The notes: generated by a model from the sequence alone, not told the origin. A stretch of 41,594 nucleotides of DNA from an uncultured Ulvibacter sp. (GCA_913063405.1 CAJXZB010000029.1:1-41594), one strand, 5' to 3'. Positions 16,407 to 26,224 are shown, counted from the stretch's first letter. Translations and numbers: made by a program.

Positions 16407-18851
16407 CTACTCAGGTTTAGTAACTGACTTCTCCTTTCTGAAACTATAATACAAGCCTCCAAAAAATACCAAAGCAAAAAGAACACTACTAGCCAAGCTA
16501 ATTCTGCTTCCAGTCTCGATTACCTTAGGCTCGAATTTAAATTCTATTTTATTATTCCCCGCTGGAACCTTAATGGCTCTTAAGAGGTAATTTGCTCTTA
16601 AATACTCGACTGACTTTTCATTGATGTATGCGTTCCATCCCTTTGGGTAATATACTTCAGAAAAAATGGCTAATTGTTCAGATGTAGTTGAAGCTTCATA
16701 TACTATATGTTGTGGATTGTGCTGTACCATATCTATTGTTGCCAAGCTGTCTCTTTCATTTTTTTTAGTAGGAATTTGTGTTAGAAAATCGCTATGAATA
16801 ATCGCAGTACTTTTAGTATCCAAACTATCCAAGAATCTCATTTCGTCATTAGCAGTTTCTGCCAAAATTACATCCTTGACAAACCAGGCATTTCCATTTG
16901 TATATGGATTCTCTTGTACGATGGGTTTTCCATCTTTATTTGGAGCAATGATGTATTTTACGTTCATCATATTTAGGATTCCAATATCTCCCTTGCTTAG
17001 ATAAAAATCATCAATTTCCTGAATACGTCCGGGTTTGGCAGCATGGTAGCCTCCTAAAGCATTATGATAGTAACTAGCCCGTCCACTATTAAATGGACTT
17101 CCTAAAATATCATATACTCGATAATGACCTTCATCTTTTAAAATTTGAGCGTCTGCCTCATTCTTCTGAAAGGGCTGATCCATTATCCTGGCTTGTACAA
17201 AATCATCATTATTTACATATTGTCTATCAATCATTACTAAATCCAAAAGAATCAAGACGGTGAGGATAGCTATAGCAGCCATTTGTTTTAGTTTACCATT
17301 TAAACACAACCACAAGACGCCAGCCGTCGATAGTACAAAGAACAAAGAGCGGATCGCATCATTCATTAGCAAGCTCATTCTATCATCTCTTAATGCATCG
17401 ACCACTGGATTTCCTAGTTGCTCGCGGATCATCTGATCATGAGGGCTACTAAAATCAAAAAATGTAGATTTAAATAGTATGAATATCATCGCCAATCCTC
17501 CTGCGATTCCAACTGACCAAAACAGGGCCTTCTTCTTTTCTTCTTCTCTTTCGAAATTATTAAACCATTGATGTAGTCCCACAACAGCCAAAATCGGTAA
17601 AACCAGCTCAATAATCACTTGAATGGAGGAAACGGCTCTAAACTTATTGTATAGAGGAACATAATCGATGAAAAATTCGGTTAAAAAGTTGAGGTTCTTT
17701 CCCCAAGATAAAAACAAACTCAGGAGAAAAGCCACAGTAATCCACCATTTAAGTCTGCCACGTACTAAGAACAAGGCTAATACCGCTAAGAAAATAATAA
17801 TAGCTCCAACATATGCTGGGGCTGCAACACCGGGCTGATCTCCCCAATAGGTGGGTAGTTGTTCCATTATTTCGGCTGCATCTTTTGGGGGAGCACCGAG
17901 TTTTAGTAATGCTTCAAAAGTGTTGGAATCGCCAGACATCGTATCACTAGAACCTCCACCCATAAAACGAGGAATGAATAAGTTGAAACTTTCGGCTATT
18001 CCGTAACTGTATTCGGTTATGTAATCATAACCAAGGCCTTCGGTTGCAACTTTAGGGTTACCATTTGGGGTAATGGTCAATTCGCTTTTCCCTCTTGTTG
18101 ATGTATCTGCATATTCTTTTGTTGCCAGCATATTCGTAGCGTTTAAGCCCAGAGACATAAGAACGGCAATTATGAGTACAGCAATTGCCTTTCCAAAATG
18201 CACAAGCATATTTTTTCTATATGCATCTATCAAATATGCAGCACCAAGGCAAATTACCACAAACAACAAATAGTAGGTCATCTGAAAGTGATTGGATACC
18301 AACTCAAGTGCCATTGCGATAGTGGTAAGCATAAAACCATAGAGATACTTCCCTCGAAACGTAAGAATAATTCCACTTAGAACTAACGGCATATAGGCAA
18401 TGGCGTGCGCTTTTGCATTATGGCCAACACCCAAAATAATTATTAGATATGTAGAAAACCCAAATGCCAATGCGCCAAAAAAGGCCAGTTTATAGTCTAT
18501 TTTCAAAGCCAAAAACAGGATATACATTCCTATAAAATACAAGAATAGATAGTCCGCTGGACGTGGTAAGAAGCGGAGTGCTAAATCTAAATTCTTTATG
18601 TAGTTATGAGGATATTTCGCTCCCAACTGATAGGTTGGCATTCCACCAAAAGCAGCATCCGTCCAATAGGTTTCAGTTCCTGTTGTTGCACGATAATCTC
18701 TAAGTTGTTTTGCCATTCCATTGTGCTGTGCAATATCACTTTGGAAGATTTTTTTTCCCTGCAACACTGGATTGAAATACATCAGTGATGCAATAACAAA
18801 TAAAATTAAAACAACAATATGAGGAAGAAATTTCTTAAAAACAGGCTGCAT
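16407..18851 (-). CDS. YfhO-family polytopic membrane protein
   Basis: The 814 residues contain about a dozen membrane helices in the first 540 residues, then a soluble domain (about 560-780, RVYDILGSPFNSGRASYYHNALGGYH...), and a last helix near the C-terminus (LASSVLFALVFFGGLYYSF) followed by a basic tail. This is the YfhO layout, a GT-C-like fold. In Bacillus, YfhO helps glycosylate lipoteichoic acid. In Bacteroidota a role in moving or adding lipid-linked sugars is likely but unproven. The partner glycosyltransferase gene downstream supports a surface-glycan role. Confidence 0.85.
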   Translation of the reverse strand: MQPVFKKFLPHIVVLILFVIASLMYFNPVLQGKKIFQSDIAQHNGMAKQLRDYRATTGTETYWTDAAFGGMPTYQLGAKYPHNYIKNLDLALRFLPRPADYLFLYFIGMYILFLALKIDYKLAFFGALAFGFSTYLIIILGVGHNAKAHAIAYMPLVLSGIILTFRGKYLYGFMLTTIAMALELVSNHFQMTYYLLFVVICLGAAYLIDAYRKNMLVHFGKAIAVLIIAVLMSLGLNATNMLATKEYADTSTRGKSELTITPNGNPKVATEGLGYDYITEYSYGIAESFNLFIPRFMGGGSSDTMSGDSNTFEALLKLGAPPKDAAEIMEQLPTYWGDQPGVAAPAYVGAIIIFLAVLALFLVRGRLKWWITVAFLLSLFLSWGKNLNFLTEFFIDYVPLYNKFRAVSSIQVIIELVLPILAVVGLHQWFNNFEREEEKKKALFWSVGIAGGLAMIFILFKSTFFDFSSPHDQMIREQLGNPVVDALRDDRMSLLMNDAIRSLFFVLSTAGVLWLCLNGKLKQMAAIAILTVLILLDLVMIDRQYVNNDDFVQARIMDQPFQKNEADAQILKDEGHYRVYDILGSPFNSGRASYYHNALGGYHAAKPGRIQEIDDFYLSKGDIGILNMMNVKYIIAPNKDGKPIVQENPYTNGNAWFVKDVILAETANDEMRFLDSLDTKSTAIIHSDFLTQIPTKKNERDSLATIDMVQHNPQHIVYEASTTSEQLAIFSEVYYPKGWNAYINEKSVEYLRANYLLRAIKVPAGNNKIEFKFEPKVIETGSRISLASSVLFALVFFGGLYYSFRKEKSVTKPE

Positions 18852-18931
18852 GAGGTTTGTATAAAATAAGACTTGGGGAAATTACAAAAATCTCCAGTAA
18901 CGTAGGGCTTACAAAATCAAATAAAAAAAAC

Positions 18932-19195
18932 TTACTCCACCTCTTCGTAGTCTACATATTCTCCAACCGTATTCTTGCTTTTAGTATGAGCATTAGGCAT
19001 CTTATCGATGCTAACACTTCCCTCGTCCTGCGTCGTGTTAGAAGCTGAAGGATTACCTCCAAAGGCTTGTTCAAATTTTTGTTCGGCCTTTTTTGTAGCG
19101 TATCTCATTAGATAAGGAATTGTAAGTTTTATTAAAAACTTTAGTCCATAGTATACCAGAAGGATAATTAATATCGTTTTCAGAAAAGTCATCAT
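18932..19195 (-). CDS. DUF4834-family small membrane protein
   Basis: This 87-residue protein has one N-terminal membrane helix (about 3-27). A basic stretch (RYATKKAEQKFEQAF) follows, then an acidic, disordered C-terminus ending VGEYVDYEEVE. This matches the small DUF4834 proteins of Bacteroidota, which have no assigned function. It is upstream of the YfhO and glycosyltransferase genes on the same strand with an 80-base gap, and may share their transcript. An alternative start at the second codon changes nothing of note. Confidence 0.8.
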   Translation of the reverse strand: MMTFLKTILIILLVYYGLKFLIKLTIPYLMRYATKKAEQKFEQAFGGNPSASNTTQDEGSVSIDKMPNAHTKSKNTVGEYVDYEEVE

Positions 19196-19275
19196 AATGA
19201 TAGAATCTTTTTCAAAAGTAATAATTGATATAGAAAAAGAAGAAAATCATCTATTAAATAAATGATAAAATCTTA

Positions 19276-19283
19276 TATCTTTG
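19276..19283 (+). promoter_or_regulatory. -7 element (TATCTTTG) of the outer-membrane barrel gene
   Basis: TATCTTTG lies 17 bases before the ATG at 19301. It falls inside the frame that would follow the earlier ATG at 19262, so translation should begin at 19301. Confidence 0.5.
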
Positions 19284-19300
19284 ATCTAAACCGAAATTAT

Positions 19301-20320
19301 ATGAAGACTTCCCTTTATTGTCTTTCCTTTTTATTTCTATTATCACTTAGTCCAGTCGCGGCACAATACACCGAGACAATAAACAACAATAGACCTGGAG
19401 CTTCCCAAGGAGCATTTTCAGTAGGTAAAAGAGTATTACAACTTGAAAGTGGGTTTGCTTTCGGAAGAGAAAAACACCGTTTAAAAGATACAGAAACAGG
19501 AGCCTTTGGAGTTGACTATGCGATTCGATACGGCTTTTGGAAAGAAGAACTTGAGGTAAGTCTTATTGGGGAATTTGAGTCTCAATCGATAACTGACAAT
19601 CGCGGAGCGGTTCCTGTGAAGTTTAACCAAAGTAATTTCCGAAGCAATACACTTGGGGCAAAATACTTATTCTACGATCCATATCGAAAAATGGTGTTAG
19701 ATGGTCCAAATCTGTATAGTTGGAAGGCCAATAATAAATTTCAATGGAAGGATTTTATTCCTGCCATTTCGATTTATGCAGGAGCAAATTTCGATTTTGC
19801 TGATAACCCATATACACCCGAACCAGAAAGTAGTATTAGCCCGAAGTTTGTACTTGCAACTCAAAACAATTTCGTTGGTGGCTTTGTATTTGTAACAAAT
19901 ATCATAGTAGATCGTGTTACAACGGACACTCCTTCATATGGTTACATCCTTACACTTACTCATACAATAACAGATTGGTTTTCCATATTTGTAGAAAACC
20001 AAGGGATTAAGAGTGACTTTTATGCCGATCAATTGTTCCGTGGAGGAGCGGCCGCCTTGGTTAATGAAAATTTTCACGTAGACGCGTCGGTTCTTCTTAA
20101 TTTTAAAGATACTCCTTCTCGCCTCTATGCAAGAGTTGGGGTCGCTTATCGCTTTGATATGCATCAGGATGATGAGTTTGTAGAAGAGAAAGGCAAAGCG
20201 GGTCGAAAATTGAGAAAAGAACGCAACAAAGGTGAAAAAAGTGCGGAAAAAGAAAAGAAGAAGAAAAAGAAGAGAAAAGACGGTGTGGTTGATGATGATG
20301 GAGACAGTGGTGGTTTATAG
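19301..20320 (+). CDS. Predicted outer-membrane beta-barrel protein (transporter-like)
   Basis: I start at the ATG at 19301, not 19262, because it gives a classical signal peptide (MKTSLYCLSFLFLLSLSPVAAQ) and because a promoter element overlaps the upstream part. The mature protein has alternating hydrophobic strands (LQLESGFAFGREKH, LEVSLIGEFESQ, FVGGFVFVTNIIVD, FSIFVENQGIKSDFY), NRPGASQGAFSVGKR near the start, and a final aromatic strand RLYARVGVAYRFD. This resembles the MetA/phenol-degradation-type putative transporters. The last 50 residues are an unusual Lys/Glu-rich tail followed by acidic DDDGDSGG. The substrate is unknown. The tail was probably added to a normal barrel. Confidence 0.8.
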   Translation: MKTSLYCLSFLFLLSLSPVAAQYTETINNNRPGASQGAFSVGKRVLQLESGFAFGREKHRLKDTETGAFGVDYAIRYGFWKEELEVSLIGEFESQSITDNRGAVPVKFNQSNFRSNTLGAKYLFYDPYRKMVLDGPNLYSWKANNKFQWKDFIPAISIYAGANFDFADNPYTPEPESSISPKFVLATQNNFVGGFVFVTNIIVDRVTTDTPSYGYILTLTHTITDWFSIFVENQGIKSDFYADQLFRGGAAALVNENFHVDASVLLNFKDTPSRLYARVGVAYRFDMHQDDEFVEEKGKAGRKLRKERNKGEKSAEKEKKKKKKRKDGVVDDDGDSGGL

Positions 20321-20330
20321 ATGATAGCAT

Positions 20331-21449
20331 ATGATTACAGTTAAAAAGATTTCAACCAAAAAAGAGCTTAAGCAATTTGTAACATTCCCGTTTCAATTGT
20401 ATAAGGATTGTAGCTATTGGGTTCCACCATTGATTAAAGATGAATTGGAAACCTTTGATATATCAAAAAATCCCGTTTTTAAAAATGCTGAAGCCAATCA
20501 CTACTTGGCCTATAAAAACGGTAAAATTGTCGGAAGAATTTCGGTGATCCTCAATCACCTAGAGATCAACGAGATTGGAAAGAAGAAGGTGCGATTTGGT
20601 TGGTTAGATATGATCGACGATATAGAAGTTACTAGGGCTCTTTTGGAAAAGGTTTATGAGGTTGGAAGAGCACACGATCTTGAATATGCAGAAGGTCCTG
20701 TTGGATTTTCGAATATGGAAAAAGCCGGTATTTTAACCAAGGGGTTTGAAGAGTTAAATACTATGATCACTTGGTACCATTACCCTTACTATGCTGAACA
20801 CTTTAAAAAACTAGGTTTCGAAAAACAAGCAACCTGGGTAGAATATAGATTGAGTATTCCGAAAGAAGCTTTCGAAAAGGTGAAGAAGTTTTCTAGAATC
20901 ATTCGCGAAAGATATCAACTTACTGTTGTACGTTTTAAAAATAAGAAAGAGATTCTTCCGTTTGTGGATGATATGTTTGGTTTGCTGAATAAAACCTACA
21001 ACACATTACAAACTTTTGTACCTATTCAACAATACCAGATAGATTACTACAAGGAAAAATATTTTAATTTTATCCATCCCGATTATATCGCTTGTATTAA
21101 AGATAAAGATGGAAAACTCATCGCTTTTTCTGTAGTAATGCCATCGTTTTCTAAGGCATTAAAGAAAGCAAATGGAAAATTACTACCCTTAGGGTGGATA
21201 CATATTATGAAAGCCCAGAAAAAGAATGAAAAGGCTGCATTTTATTTAATTGGAATTGATCCAGAATATCAAGGAAAAGGGGTCACGGCGATCATTTTTG
21301 AAGAAATGCAAAATTTATTCAATGCTAAGGGCATTCATACTGTTGAAACCAACCCTGAGCTTATCGAAAACACTGCTGTACAATTACTTTGGAAGGATTA
21401 TAGCCCGGTACAGCATAAAGAGAGAAGTACTTTTAGGAAGGCTCTATAA
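20331..21449 (+). CDS. GNAT-fold acyltransferase, possible lipid N-acyltransferase
   Basis: The 372 residues open with the pattern KELKQFVTFPFQLYKDCSYWVPPL, typical of large two-part GNAT proteins. They end in a GNAT acceptor domain with LIGIDPEYQGKGVTAIIFEEM and VETNPELIENTAVQLLW. No signal peptide or membrane helix is seen. The bacterial ceramide synthase of Caulobacter is a GNAT-fold protein encoded near serine palmitoyltransferase. Here the GNAT gene converges on a serine-palmitoyltransferase-type gene, so N-acylation of a long-chain amine (capnine or sphinganine) is a reasonable inference. A different acyl acceptor is possible. Confidence 0.75.
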   Translation: MITVKKISTKKELKQFVTFPFQLYKDCSYWVPPLIKDELETFDISKNPVFKNAEANHYLAYKNGKIVGRISVILNHLEINEIGKKKVRFGWLDMIDDIEVTRALLEKVYEVGRAHDLEYAEGPVGFSNMEKAGILTKGFEELNTMITWYHYPYYAEHFKKLGFEKQATWVEYRLSIPKEAFEKVKKFSRIIRERYQLTVVRFKNKKEILPFVDDMFGLLNKTYNTLQTFVPIQQYQIDYYKEKYFNFIHPDYIACIKDKDGKLIAFSVVMPSFSKALKKANGKLLPLGWIHIMKAQKKNEKAAFYLIGIDPEYQGKGVTAIIFEEMQNLFNAKGIHTVETNPELIENTAVQLLWKDYSPVQHKERSTFRKAL

Positions 21450-21454
21450 AACAA

Positions 21455-21490
21455 AAAACATCAACCGTTTATGGCGGGTGATGTGTTTTA
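21455..21490. terminator. Terminator between the convergent GNAT and synthase genes
   Basis: ACATCAACCG (21458-21467) pairs with CGGGTGATGT (21475-21484) with one mismatch. A-rich and T-rich flanks extend the stem and suit both directions. Confidence 0.65.
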
Positions 21491-21513
21491 TTTCTAGTAA
21501 TTTGTTAGGAAAT

Positions 21514-22773
21514 TTACTCTCCCATTGCCGCAGCAACCGCCGCAGAAAGTCTTTTATAGGTTCCGCTCTCTAAGCGCTCACGAATAGATGAAAAAGCCGT
21601 TAGGGTTTCATTAATATCATCTATTGTATGCGTAGCAGTTGGAATCATTCTGAGTAATATCAATCCCTTCGGAACTACTGGGTAGACTACAATAGAACAG
21701 AATACTCCATAATTTTCCCTTAGATCCTTTACTAAAGCCATTGCTTCGGGAATACTTCCTTTAAGATAAACAGGGGTAACACAACTCTGCGTTGTTCCAA
21801 TATCGAAACCTCTTTCCTTCAAACCATTTTGCAAGGCATTCACGTTTTTCCAAAGCTTCTCTTTCATCTCTGGCATCGTTCGTAACATATCCAAACGTTT
21901 CAATGCTCCTATTACCAATTGCATCTGTAGAGATTTTGCGAACATCTGTGAGCGCAAGTTATACTTCAGATAATTCATGATCTCCTCATCTCCAGCGATA
22001 AATGCTCCTGTACTTGCCATTGACTTGGCAAAAGTCGCAAAATATACATCAATCTGATCCTGAACTCCTTGCTCCTCACCTGCTCCAGCACCTGTTTTAC
22101 CAAGTGTTCCAAATCCGTGTGCATCATCTACGAAGAAACGGAAGTTGTACTTTTTCTTGAGGGCTACAATTTCTTTTAACTTACCCTGTTCTCCTCGCAT
22201 CCCAAAAACACCTTCAGAAATCAAAAGAATTCCTCCACCAGTCTTTTCTGCCATCTTAGTCGCTCGCTTCAAATTTTTCTCGATACTTTCCATATCGTTG
22301 TGCCTATAGGTAAAGCGCTGTCCCAAATGCAGGCGCACCCCATCTATAATACACGCGTGTGCATCAACATCATAAACAATCACATCATCCTTAGATACCA
22401 AGGCATCTATAGTAGAAACCATTCCTTGATATCCAAAATTTAAAAGATAAGCTGCTTCTTTTTTTACAAATGCAGCAAGTTCATTTTGTAGTTGTTCATG
22501 AAGATCTGTGTGTCCACTCATCATGCGAGCGCCCATTGGATATGCAGAACCGTATTCGGCTGCTGCTTCTGCATCCACCCTTCTAACTTCAGGGTGGTTA
22601 GCAAGGCCTAAATAATCATTTATACTCCAAGTGATTACCTTCTTTCCTTTGAAACCCATTCTATTGGAGATTGGACCTTCAAGTTTGGGAAATACGAAAT
22701 ATCCTTCCGCTTGTTCTGCCCATTTTCCAAGGGGACCTTTATCCTTGTATATCTTATCAAATAAATCTCTCAT
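21514..22773 (-). CDS. Alpha-oxoamine synthase, serine-palmitoyltransferase or cysteate-acyltransferase type
   Basis: This 419-residue PLP enzyme joins an amino acid and an acyl chain with loss of CO2. Landmarks are SINDYLGLANHP (50-61), the ring-stacking DAHACIIDG (H139), VDDAHGFGTLG (D216, H219) and the Schiff-base lysine K250 in FATFAKSMAS. The start at 22773 is supported by AGGAG eight bases upstream and a complete promoter further up; the TTG at 22803 lies inside that promoter. In Flavobacteria this family makes 3-keto-sphinganine from serine or 3-dehydrocapnine from cysteate. The cysteine-synthase-like gene just upstream favours cysteate and sulfonolipids. KBL or CqsA-type activity is less likely. 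Confidence 0.8.
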   Translation of the reverse strand: MRDLFDKIYKDKGPLGKWAEQAEGYFVFPKLEGPISNRMGFKGKKVITWSINDYLGLANHPEVRRVDAEAAAEYGSAYPMGARMMSGHTDLHEQLQNELAAFVKKEAAYLLNFGYQGMVSTIDALVSKDDVIVYDVDAHACIIDGVRLHLGQRFTYRHNDMESIEKNLKRATKMAEKTGGGILLISEGVFGMRGEQGKLKEIVALKKKYNFRFFVDDAHGFGTLGKTGAGAGEEQGVQDQIDVYFATFAKSMASTGAFIAGDEEIMNYLKYNLRSQMFAKSLQMQLVIGALKRLDMLRTMPEMKEKLWKNVNALQNGLKERGFDIGTTQSCVTPVYLKGSIPEAMALVKDLRENYGVFCSIVVYPVVPKGLILLRMIPTATHTIDDINETLTAFSSIRERLESGTYKRLSAAVAAAMGE

Positions 22774-22800
22774 CGAACTCCTAATTTTCAGAATAAGCGA

Positions 22801-22830
22801 CAAAATTAGTTAAATTAATCAGGATAACAA
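22801..22830 (-). promoter_or_regulatory. Promoter of the alpha-oxoamine synthase gene
   Basis: Reading on the minus strand, TTG (22830-22828) and TAATTTTG (22808-22801) are 19 bases apart, a full match to the Bacteroidota promoter. Transcription would start near 22794, giving a leader of about 20 bases. Confidence 0.65.
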
Positions 22831-22907
22831 CAATGTTTTATTGGAAGAAATTAATACAAAGAAAGCCGTTACTGACAGCAACCGCTCATTTTCAACAATT
22901 TACATGT

Positions 22908-23945
22908 TTATTTGATGTATTCGATCGCTCTAACATCTTCAGTCTTAGCATCGAAGAATCCTTGCTGATTCATCCAATCATCGCTAAATACCTTGCTCAT
23001 GTAACGCGAACCGTGATCTGGGAAAATGACAACTATATTACTTTTTGAAGTAAACTCTCCTGCTTCTTCCAATTGTTTAAGGCCTTGCATAGCAGCACCA
23101 CTAGTATAACCTACAAATAAACCTTCGGTTTTTGCAAGCTCACGTGCAGTATGTGCGCTACTTTCATCCGTAACCTTAATAAAATCATCTATTGAGTTGA
23201 AGTCTGTTGCCGTTGGAATCAAATTTTTACCCAAACCTTCAATACGATACGGGTAAATTTCGTTCGTATCAAATTCTCTAGTTTCGTGATACTTTTTTAA
23301 TACAGATCCAAATGCATCAATACCAATTACCTTGACGTCAGGATTTTGCTCTTTTAAGAATCGTGCGGTTCCAGAGATAGTACCTCCTGTACCGCTACAA
23401 GCTACTAAATGCGTAATCTTACCCTTGGTTTGATTCCAAATCTCTGGTCCAGTGCTATAATAATGAGCATCCATATTTAGCTCATTAAAGTATTGATTTA
23501 TGTATACCGATCCCTTCGTTTCTTCGTGAAGACGCTTAGCTACTTGATAATACGAACGAGAGTCATCGGCGCTAACGTTAGCAGGGCATACATATACCTT
23601 TGCTCCCATCGTTTTTAGCATATCTATTTTATCGTTCGAAGATTTTGAACTAACAGCAAGAATACATTTATACCCTTTTATAATGCTAACCATCGCAATA
23701 CTAAATCCAGTATTTCCACTGGTGGTTTCAATAATAGTATCGCCAGGCTTTAAAATGCCTTTTTTCTCAGCTTGTTCAATAATATAAAGTGCTATTCGAT
23801 CTTTAGTAGAGTGTCCAGGGTTGAATGCTTCGACTTTGGCAAAATAATTACCTTTCATCTTTGCCGCAATGTTATTAAGTTTAATTAAAGGTGTATCACC
23901 TATCAACTCTAAAACACTATTGTGGGCTTGTATTTCTTCTCTCAT
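22908..23945 (-). CDS. Cysteine-synthase-family PLP enzyme, possible cysteate synthase
   Basis: The 345 residues have the fold-type II layout of cysteine synthase and cystathionine beta-synthase: an N-terminal IGDTPLIKL, the Schiff-base lysine K48 in [10 protein letters not shown], the substrate loop TSGNTG (75-80), and the phosphate loop SGTGGT (184-189). GHSTKDR differs from the common GGSVKDR. Family members form cysteine from acetylserine and sulfide, or cysteate from phosphoserine and sulfite. The next gene is an alpha-oxoamine synthase, so cysteate for capnine is a good guess. Plain cysteine synthesis remains possible. Confidence 0.8.
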   Translation of the reverse strand: MREEIQAHNSVLELIGDTPLIKLNNIAAKMKGNYFAKVEAFNPGHSTKDRIALYIIEQAEKKGILKPGDTIIETTSGNTGFSIAMVSIIKGYKCILAVSSKSSNDKIDMLKTMGAKVYVCPANVSADDSRSYYQVAKRLHEETKGSVYINQYFNELNMDAHYYSTGPEIWNQTKGKITHLVACSGTGGTISGTARFLKEQNPDVKVIGIDAFGSVLKKYHETREFDTNEIYPYRIEGLGKNLIPTATDFNSIDDFIKVTDESSAHTARELAKTEGLFVGYTSGAAMQGLKQLEEAGEFTSKSNIVVIFPDHGSRYMSKVFSDDWMNQQGFFDAKTEDVRAIEYIK

Positions 23946-23998
23946 ACAGGGAAATTTGTAACAAACTTTAAGATATAAAACTTAAATTTAAAACGTGA

Positions 23999-24006
23999 CA
24001 AAGGTA
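23999..24006 (-). promoter_or_regulatory. -7 element (TACCTTTG) of the cysteine-synthase-like gene
   Basis: TACCTTTG on the minus strand lies in the 75-base gap after the S9 peptidase stop and about 53 bases before the ATG at 23945. No TTG was found at the expected distance. Confidence 0.4.
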
Positions 24007-24020
24007 ATCAAATATTTTAA

Positions 24021-26156
24021 TTACTCCTGAATTCCTTCCAAATCCAATAAAAAAGCATAATCCATAGCTACTTCCTTTAAAGCTTCGAATCGGCCAGATG
24101 CGCCACCGTGTCCAGCGTCCATATTTGTTTGAAGCAATAGAACATTATCCCCTTGCTTCATTTCACGCAATTTTGCCACCCATTTCGCTGGTTCCCAGTA
24201 CTGCACCTGACTATCATGTAAACCTGTGGTAACCAGCATGTTTGGATACAGTCTTGATATCACATTATCATATGGCGAGTACGATTTCATATAATCATAA
24301 TACTCGGGTTCATTTGGGTTTCCCCACTCGTCATATTCGCCTGTTGTAAGCGGGATACTATCATCTAGCATTGTGGTCACCACATCCACAAATGGGACCG
24401 CAGCAACCACACCGTTGTAGAGTTCAGGAGCCATATTGACAACTGCCCCCATTAACAACCCACCTGCAGAACCACCAGAAGCATATAAATGGTCTTTTGA
24501 TGTATAGTTTTCGGAAATTACATACTTAGATGCATCTATGAAATCTGTAAACGTATTTTTCTTTTTCAATAATTTTCCATCTTCATACCACTGTCTTCCT
24601 AGGTACTCCCCACCTCTTACGTGCGCAATGGCATAAATAAAGCCTCTATCAAGCAAACTCAGTCGAACCGAGGAAAAATAAGGATCAATCGTTGAACCAT
24701 AAGAACCATAGGCATATAATAAGAATGGATTCTTACCATCCTGCTTTATCCCCTTTTTATAGACCATTGAGATTGGAATTTTCGTTCCATCAGCTGCTAT
24801 TGCCCAAACACGTTTCGACTCATAGTTGTTCTTATCGAATTTGCCGCCAAGTACTTCGGTTTCCTTCATAAGCTTTTTTTCACGGGTTTTCATATTGAAA
24901 TCTATGGTAGAAGAAGGCGTCGTAAGGGAATTATAACCATAGCGCAAAATGTCAGTATCAAACTCAGGGTTTCCTCCTGTTCCCGCTGTATAAGTCTCAT
25001 TATCGAAAGGTAGATAGTAGTCTTCCTTATCATCCCAGCGTTTAACACGAATCTCATTAAGGCCGTTTGATCGCTCACTAACCACCAAATAGTCCTTGAA
25101 AATATCAATATCCTCCAATAGGACGTCTTCCCTATGGGGGATCATATCTACCCAATTGTCTTGAGTGGTCTTCCCTTCGGAAGTTCTCATCAGTTTAAAA
25201 TTAATCGCCTTGTCTTTATTTGTCAAAATATAAAAACTATCATCATAGTGAGAAATACTATATTCCAAACCTCTTTCGCGAGGCTGAAATACTTCAAAAT
25301 CTTCATTTGGAGTATTTGCATCTAAAACTCTAAATTCTGAAGTTAGGGTACTATAACAACCTATTACAAGGTATTTTCGCGATTTCGTTTTGTAGACATA
25401 AGTTCCGAAAGTTTCATCCTCTTCAGTAAAAATCAAAGCATCGTTACTGGGGTTCGTTCCTAACGTATGTCTGTATATTTCATTAGAACGAAGTGTTTCC
25501 TCATCTTTTCGGGTATAGAAAAGTGTTTTATTGTCGTTTGCCCAAGTGGCTCTTCCCGTTGTCAACGGAATATTTTCGTCCAAAACTTCTCCCGTTTCCA
25601 AGTTTTTGATATAGATAGTATACTTTCTTCGACTCACCGTATCTACCCCAAAAGAAACAAGTTTATTATCCTCACTCACACTAATTCCACTGAGATTGTA
25701 GTAAGAGTGTCCTTCGGCCATTTCATTTACATTGAATAAAATCTCCTCAGGCGCTTCTAAAGACCCATTCTTACGAGTATAAATGGGATAATCCTTTCCC
25801 TTTTCGTATTTGGTTATATAGTAATATCCATTTAGCAAATAAGGTACAGACGCATCCTCCTCCTTAATTCTTCCCTTCATTTCTTGGAACAAATCAGACT
25901 TGAACTTCTTGGTATGCGCAGTTATCTTATCATAATAATCATTCTCACGTTCTAAATAGTCAATTACTTCTTCATTTTCACGATCATTAAGCCAATAGTA
26001 ATTGTCTTCTCGCACATCTCCATGCATTTCAAGATTCTTAGAGATCTTATCGGCTTTAGGTGGTGTAATATTCATTTGTTTTTCTGAAGTTTCTTTAGAA
26101 TTGCAAGCGGCTGCAAAAATAAGGCAAGCAATGGATACAGCAACTAAATTTTTCAT
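24021..26156 (-). CDS. Prolyl-oligopeptidase family S9 lipoprotein (oligopeptidase B-like)
   Basis: The 711-residue protein starts with a lipoprotein signal (MKNLVAVSIACLIFAAAC). It then has the beta-propeller region (about 60-420) and the hydrolase domain. The nucleophile is S563 in GGSAGG, the histidine is in the C-terminal DAGHGGASGRFE, and QWYEDGKLLKKKNTFTDF is typical of oligopeptidase B. It should cut short peptides, often after basic residues, in the periplasm or at the inner face of the outer membrane. The lipid anchor is common in marine Bacteroidota. It ends 75 bases before the cysteine-synthase-like gene, which has its own promoter. Confidence 0.9.
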   Translation of the reverse strand: MKNLVAVSIACLIFAAACNSKETSEKQMNITPPKADKISKNLEMHGDVREDNYYWLNDRENEEVIDYLERENDYYDKITAHTKKFKSDLFQEMKGRIKEEDASVPYLLNGYYYITKYEKGKDYPIYTRKNGSLEAPEEILFNVNEMAEGHSYYNLSGISVSEDNKLVSFGVDTVSRRKYTIYIKNLETGEVLDENIPLTTGRATWANDNKTLFYTRKDEETLRSNEIYRHTLGTNPSNDALIFTEEDETFGTYVYKTKSRKYLVIGCYSTLTSEFRVLDANTPNEDFEVFQPRERGLEYSISHYDDSFYILTNKDKAINFKLMRTSEGKTTQDNWVDMIPHREDVLLEDIDIFKDYLVVSERSNGLNEIRVKRWDDKEDYYLPFDNETYTAGTGGNPEFDTDILRYGYNSLTTPSSTIDFNMKTREKKLMKETEVLGGKFDKNNYESKRVWAIAADGTKIPISMVYKKGIKQDGKNPFLLYAYGSYGSTIDPYFSSVRLSLLDRGFIYAIAHVRGGEYLGRQWYEDGKLLKKKNTFTDFIDASKYVISENYTSKDHLYASGGSAGGLLMGAVVNMAPELYNGVVAAVPFVDVVTTMLDDSIPLTTGEYDEWGNPNEPEYYDYMKSYSPYDNVISRLYPNMLVTTGLHDSQVQYWEPAKWVAKLREMKQGDNVLLLQTNMDAGHGGASGRFEALKEVAMDYAFLLDLEGIQE

Positions 26157-26166
26157 AATTAAAAGG

Positions 26167-26198
26167 TTGATTTATTGCTCTGCAAAGTACTAAATTTG
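26167..26198 (+). promoter_or_regulatory. Promoter of the YbaB/EbfC gene
   Basis: TTG (26167-26169) and TAAATTTG (26191-26198) are 21 bases apart, within the range for this phylum. The start codon is at 26225, so the leader is about 20 bases. Confidence 0.5.
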
Positions 26199-26224
26199 CA
26201 CTTAATCTAAAACCAAAAAAAAGG

